Shown here: positions 31,429 through 34,280 of the stretch, piece after piece
Position numbering within the stretch: the first letter of the stretch is position 1
Layout: every line of letters starts with the position of its first letter
NCBI GenBank assembly: GCA_949293185.1
Contig: CASFCQ010000042.1
Coordinates: 1 to 34,280 of the forward strand
DNA: 34,280 nt
DNA from: an uncultured bacterium
GTDB taxonomy: Bacteria; Cyanobacteriota; Vampirovibrionia; Gastranaerophilales; Gastranaerophilaceae
Direction of reading: 5' to 3'
Notes under the pieces: generated by a model
Databases searched by the model: none
Told to the model about the DNA's origin: nothing
What the model saw: only the letters and a program-made list of their open reading frames with translations
Program-made: the position numbers and the translations under genes

Positions 31429-32388
31429 ATGAGAATAGTCGTAGTCGGTTATGATAAAATGTTTTGCAGCCTTATTTTAGGTTCAATGGAGTCTAAAAAT
31501 AAGGTCGTTGGGGTTTTTCGTCATGAGCGTGTTAAAATACATCCCTTTTGGCTGTTTTTTAAAGATATTTTTGCCCCTGGCAAGGATTATTCTTTGATAA
31601 AAAGTTTACATTTGCATGAAATAAAGGCAAGAAGTGTTAATTCCCAATCTTTCAGAAAAGAAATATTAAAACTTAACCCTGACATTATACTTGTCGGCTC
31701 TTGGAGTGAAAAATTCAAAAAACCTATCTTTGAATTGCCCAAAATTGGTACAATCAACTGTCATCCTTCACTTTTACCAAAATACAGAGGACCTAATCCC
31801 TACATGCGGGTGATTATGAACGGTGAAACAGAAACAGGCGTTACTTTTCATCTTATGGATGAAAATCTGGACACAGGTCCAATACTTATGCAGAAAAGAA
31901 TCTCTGTTCTACAGGGATTTAACGGTGATACCGGCGAAACTTTGAAAAACAAATGCTGCAGCCTTGCAAAAACCGCAATAGCAGAACTTTTAATAGCTAT
32001 GAATAATGAAATGATAATACCGACAAATCAAAGTGCTAAAGATGCATCATATTATCCTCAAATTTGTGAAAAAGATATTTTAATAAATTTTTCTAAAACA
32101 TCGGATGAGATTAGTTGTCTTATCAGGGCATTAACCCCGTGGCAGCCTGCTTATATTGCCCATAAAAGAACATTTTTGCAGGTTAGTAAAGTAAAATTTT
32201 TTGAAAACAAAACAAAATACAATAAACCCGGCATGGTTTTGAAAAAAAACAAAAAAACAATATGGGTTATAACAGGTGATAACCGGATTGCAAAATTGAG
32301 CGGTATAAAATTATTCGGAAAATTCGGACAAATCTTTACCCCATTTTATATGAAGTTTTGTGTAAAATGCGGAGATATTTGTTGTTAA
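31429..32388 (+). CDS. Formyltransferase-family protein (Fmt-like)
   Basis: The protein has 319 residues. The N-terminal formyltransferase fold has catalytic N110, H112 and D148: TINCHPSLLPKYRGPNPY and MDENLDTGPI, positions almost the same as E. coli Fmt (N109/H111/D147). A C-terminal OB-like domain is present, including LIRALTPWQPAYIAHKRTFL. It ends in a cysteine-rich tail (KFCVKCGDICC) not usual for Fmt. The Gly-Pro and Asn-Pro variations around RGPNPY suggest either a divergent methionyl-tRNA formyltransferase or a sugar/amino-acid formyltransferase. It follows the zinc-ribbon gene by six bases with no ribosome site of its own, so it is probably coupled. Confidence 0.8.
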   Translation: MRIVVVGYDKMFCSLILGSMESKNKVVGVFRHERVKIHPFWLFFKDIFAPGKDYSLIKSLHLHEIKARSVNSQSFRKEILKLNPDIILVGSWSEKFKKPIFELPKIGTINCHPSLLPKYRGPNPYMRVIMNGETETGVTFHLMDENLDTGPILMQKRISVLQGFNGDTGETLKNKCCSLAKTAIAELLIAMNNEMIIPTNQSAKDASYYPQICEKDILINFSKTSDEISCLIRALTPWQPAYIAHKRTFLQVSKVKFFENKTKYNKPGMVLKKNKKTIWVITGDNRIAKLSGIKLFGKFGQIFTPFYMKFCVKCGDICC

Positions 32389-32438
32389 CAGATATTTAAA
32401 TAATAAAAACACAAATCTGATATTAAACAATAAACTAA

Positions 32439-32466
32439 TTGCAAAACTTGTACACTACTGTAAAAT
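32439..32466 (+). promoter_or_regulatory. Possible promoter of the ABC permease genes, giving a leaderless message
   Basis: TTGCAA (32439-32444) and TAAAAT (32461-32466) have a 16-base spacer. The expected transcript start, about seven bases after the -10 box, falls on the ATG at 32473, and no Shine-Dalgarno is present. Confidence 0.4.
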
Positions 32467-32472
32467 AGTTTT

Positions 32473-33441
32473 ATGGAGCTTATTGTTTATATATTAAAAA
32501 GATGTTTACAGGCAATACCGTTGCTGTTTCTTGTGTCTATCATAAGCTTTTTTATCATACGGCTCAGCCCTGTTGACCCGTTGGGCGAACTAAGACTCAA
32601 TCCTTCTATCTCTCAGGAAACGTTAAAATCCGAACAGCAAAGACTGGGATTGGACAAACCTAAAATCGTACAGTACGGTCTGTGGCTTAAAAGCTTTTTA
32701 AAAGGTGATTTAGGGGTCACTGTTACAGGAGAAAAAGTCAGCGTAAAACTCATGGAACGTATACCTAATACGCTATTACTTACGACAGTGGTTATTTTGT
32801 TAACATGGCTGGTCGGTATACCGCTCGGGATTTATGCTGCCCTGCACTGGAAAGAACCTATAGACAGGATACTTACTGTAATAACAAGTGTCGGTATGGC
32901 AATACCGTCATTTTTCTTTGCGCTTTTGCTTTTGATATTCGCTGTAAAAACCGGCTGGTTTCCGACTGGAGGTATGACAAGCTACAACTTTTCCGCGCTG
33001 TCACCTTTGCATAAAGTTTTGAATATTGCTCATCATCTTGTACTGCCTGTGATTGTGCTTTTTACGATTTCTCTTTCCGGTTTGCAAAGACAAATGAGGG
33101 GCAACCTGCTCGATGTACTAGGCTCAGATTATGTAAAATTTGCACGTGCAAAGGGGCTTAGCGAAAACAAAGTTGTTTATAAACATGCTTTAAGAAATGC
33201 GATTAACCCCATGGTGACACTTTTAGGATTTGAGTTTGCGTCGCTTTTGAGCGGAGCTGCTTTGACTGAATACGTTTTTCAGTATCCGGGGTTAGGGCGT
33301 TTGATACTTGAAGCTGTTATGAAATCCGACATAAACCTTGTAATGGCATCGTTGATGATGGGTACAATAATGCTGGTTGCAGGCAATTTAATTGCCGATA
33401 TTTTACTTAAACTTGTTGACCCGAGAGTGAGTGTGAACTGA
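32473..33441 (+). CDS. Oligopeptide/dipeptide-type ABC transporter permease (OppB/DppB family)
   Basis: The protein has 322 residues and six membrane segments. The N-terminus KRCLQAIPLLFLVSIISFFI is typical of OppB/DppB. Then come RLGLDKPKIVQYGLWLKSFL and KGDLGVT, the inner-membrane binding-protein-dependent domain, and the EAA loop region FARAKGLSENKVVYKHALRN. It ends LADPRV-like (LVDPRVSV). It imports peptides or similar solutes (nickel or other oligomers are possible) with the downstream OppC-type partner. The stop overlaps the next ATG (TGATG). The binding protein and ATPases are outside the window. Confidence 0.92.
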   Translation: MELIVYILKRCLQAIPLLFLVSIISFFIIRLSPVDPLGELRLNPSISQETLKSEQQRLGLDKPKIVQYGLWLKSFLKGDLGVTVTGEKVSVKLMERIPNTLLLTTVVILLTWLVGIPLGIYAALHWKEPIDRILTVITSVGMAIPSFFFALLLLIFAVKTGWFPTGGMTSYNFSALSPLHKVLNIAHHLVLPVIVLFTISLSGLQRQMRGNLLDVLGSDYVKFARAKGLSENKVVYKHALRNAINPMVTLLGFEFASLLSGAALTEYVFQYPGLGRLILEAVMKSDINLVMASLMMGTIMLVAGNLIADILLKLVDPRVSVN

Positions 33442-34280
33442 TGAACAAAAATTCCGTACTTACTCAAATTTTTAAAGATAAATATGCAACAACAGCAGTT
33501 GTTGTGCTTTTGATTTTGTATCTCGGGATTTTGTTTGCAGACTTTCTTGCACCTTATTCAAAAGAATTTTCTGACAGACACAGGGCTTATGTCCCCCCGT
33601 CAAAGGTGTTTACCATTGATGAAAACGGAAAATTTTCCAGACCATACACCTATAACTATAAAAGATATTTTAATCCCGATGAATTGAAAATTACTTATAA
33701 ATTGGACAGAAGCAAAAAGTATTATTTAAAATTTTTTGCTAAAGGCGAGCCTTACAAATTTCTGGGTTTAATACCGATGCAACGGCATCTGGTCACGGTT
33801 GATAAAGACGGAAGACTGTTTTTGCTCGGAACGGATATAAACGGGCGTGATATTTTTTCTCGTATACTTTTTGGCGGAAGGATATCATTGACCATAGGGT
33901 TTCTTGCTTTGTTTATATCTTTTCCTTTAGGTATGCTTTATGGCGGGATTTCGGGATATTTCGGCGGGATTGTGGACAACCTTATGATGAGAGTTTCCGA
34001 GGCGATAATGTCTATTCCGAGTTTTTATCTTTTAATTATTCTTGCGGCAATTCTGCCGTCTAATATGACCAGTATACAGAGATTTTCACTGATTGTTGTA
34101 ATACTTGCTCTTATAGGCTGGGCAGGATTTTCGCGTGTTGTAAGGGGAATGGTTTTATCCATAAAAAATCAGGAATTTGTTCAGGCGGCAGAATCCATAG
34201 GCGCGTCAAAATTGAGAATTATAATTAAACACCTGCTGCCGCAAACATTGAGTTATGTAATTGTTGCGATGACTTTATCA
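33441..34280 (+). CDS. Oligopeptide/dipeptide-type ABC transporter permease (OppC/DppC family), partial
   Basis: The gene starts with ATG overlapping the previous stop by one base and runs off the window; 280 codons are visible. It has an N-terminal membrane segment (ATTAVVVLLILYLGILFADF). An unusually long extracytoplasmic insert of about 90 residues with basic-aromatic character follows. Then come the family motif LLGTDINGRDIFSRILFGGR, membrane helices, and the EAA region FVQAAESIGASKLRIIIKHL. It forms the permease heterodimer with the upstream protein. Confidence 0.92.
   Translation, partial: MNKNSVLTQIFKDKYATTAVVVLLILYLGILFADFLAPYSKEFSDRHRAYVPPSKVFTIDENGKFSRPYTYNYKRYFNPDELKITYKLDRSKKYYLKFFAKGEPYKFLGLIPMQRHLVTVDKDGRLFLLGTDINGRDIFSRILFGGRISLTIGFLALFISFPLGMLYGGISGYFGGIVDNLMMRVSEAIMSIPSFYLLIILAAILPSNMTSIQRFSLIVVILALIGWAGFSRVVRGMVLSIKNQEFVQAAESIGASKLRIIIKHLLPQTLSYVIVAMTLS

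Overview
The window is a low-GC bacterial chromosome segment. The organism is probably a diderm related to the non-photosynthetic cyanobacterial sister lineage (Vampirovibrionia/Melainabacteria, gut Gastranaerophilales type). This placement is an inference. It rests on the AT-rich coding style, the MEP isoprenoid gene dxr, flagellar P- and L-ring genes and a beta-barrel autotransporter (both need an outer membrane), a cyanobacterial-looking PBS-lyase/HEAT repeat protein, a DUF2085 membrane protein and a YvyF-like flagellar zinc-ribbon protein. No rRNA or other phylogenetic marker in the window settles it.

Layout. 1-793: no gene, a mosaic of palindromic intergenic repeats. 794-7265: smc, scpA, dxr and an unknown winged-helix-like protein that ends in a strong terminator. 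7425-11747: a large Pmp-like autotransporter adhesin whose upstream leader ORF contains a run of 11 G and an inserted structured repeat. 11748-12172: more repeats. 12173-20725: a compact co-directional flagellar rod/ring/hook-junction operon (lytic transglycosylase, flgF, flgG, flgA, flgH, flgI, flgJ rod-binding domain only, a small FlgM-position protein, flgN, flgK, flgL), closed by a terminator. 20726-21389: repeats again, including near-identical copies of those at the left edge.

21390-27934 holds a DUF2085 membrane protein, a HEAT-repeat protein, a small convergent ORF, a PilZ (c-di-GMP) protein divergent from leuA, a minimal nucleotidyltransferase next to a HEPN-like protein, and an HExxH metallopeptidase. 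27935-28704 is a reverse-strand tRNA operon, Thr(TGT)-Thr(GGT)-Tyr(GTA), with a consensus promoter and a terminator. Between the two Thr genes lie three tandem 5' halves of tRNA-Thr, each carrying a hairpin in the D-loop. 28709-30854 (reverse) encodes a TPR-glycosyltransferase and an unknown protein. 31078-34280 encodes the YvyF-like protein, a formyltransferase and two oligopeptide/dipeptide-type ABC permeases, the second cut by the window edge.

How the genes fit together: motility dominates. The flg operon builds the rod, P/L rings and hook-filament junction. The separate lytic transglycosylase probably supplies the wall-opening activity missing from the short FlgJ. The PilZ protein could couple c-di-GMP to motility. 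The most unusual content is not a protein. It is (i) a family of modular hairpin repeats whose stems change in a compensated way between copies and which sit inside other repeats and tRNA-derived sequences, (ii) the tRNA-Thr half-gene array inside a tRNA operon, and (iii) the poly-G switch before the adhesin.
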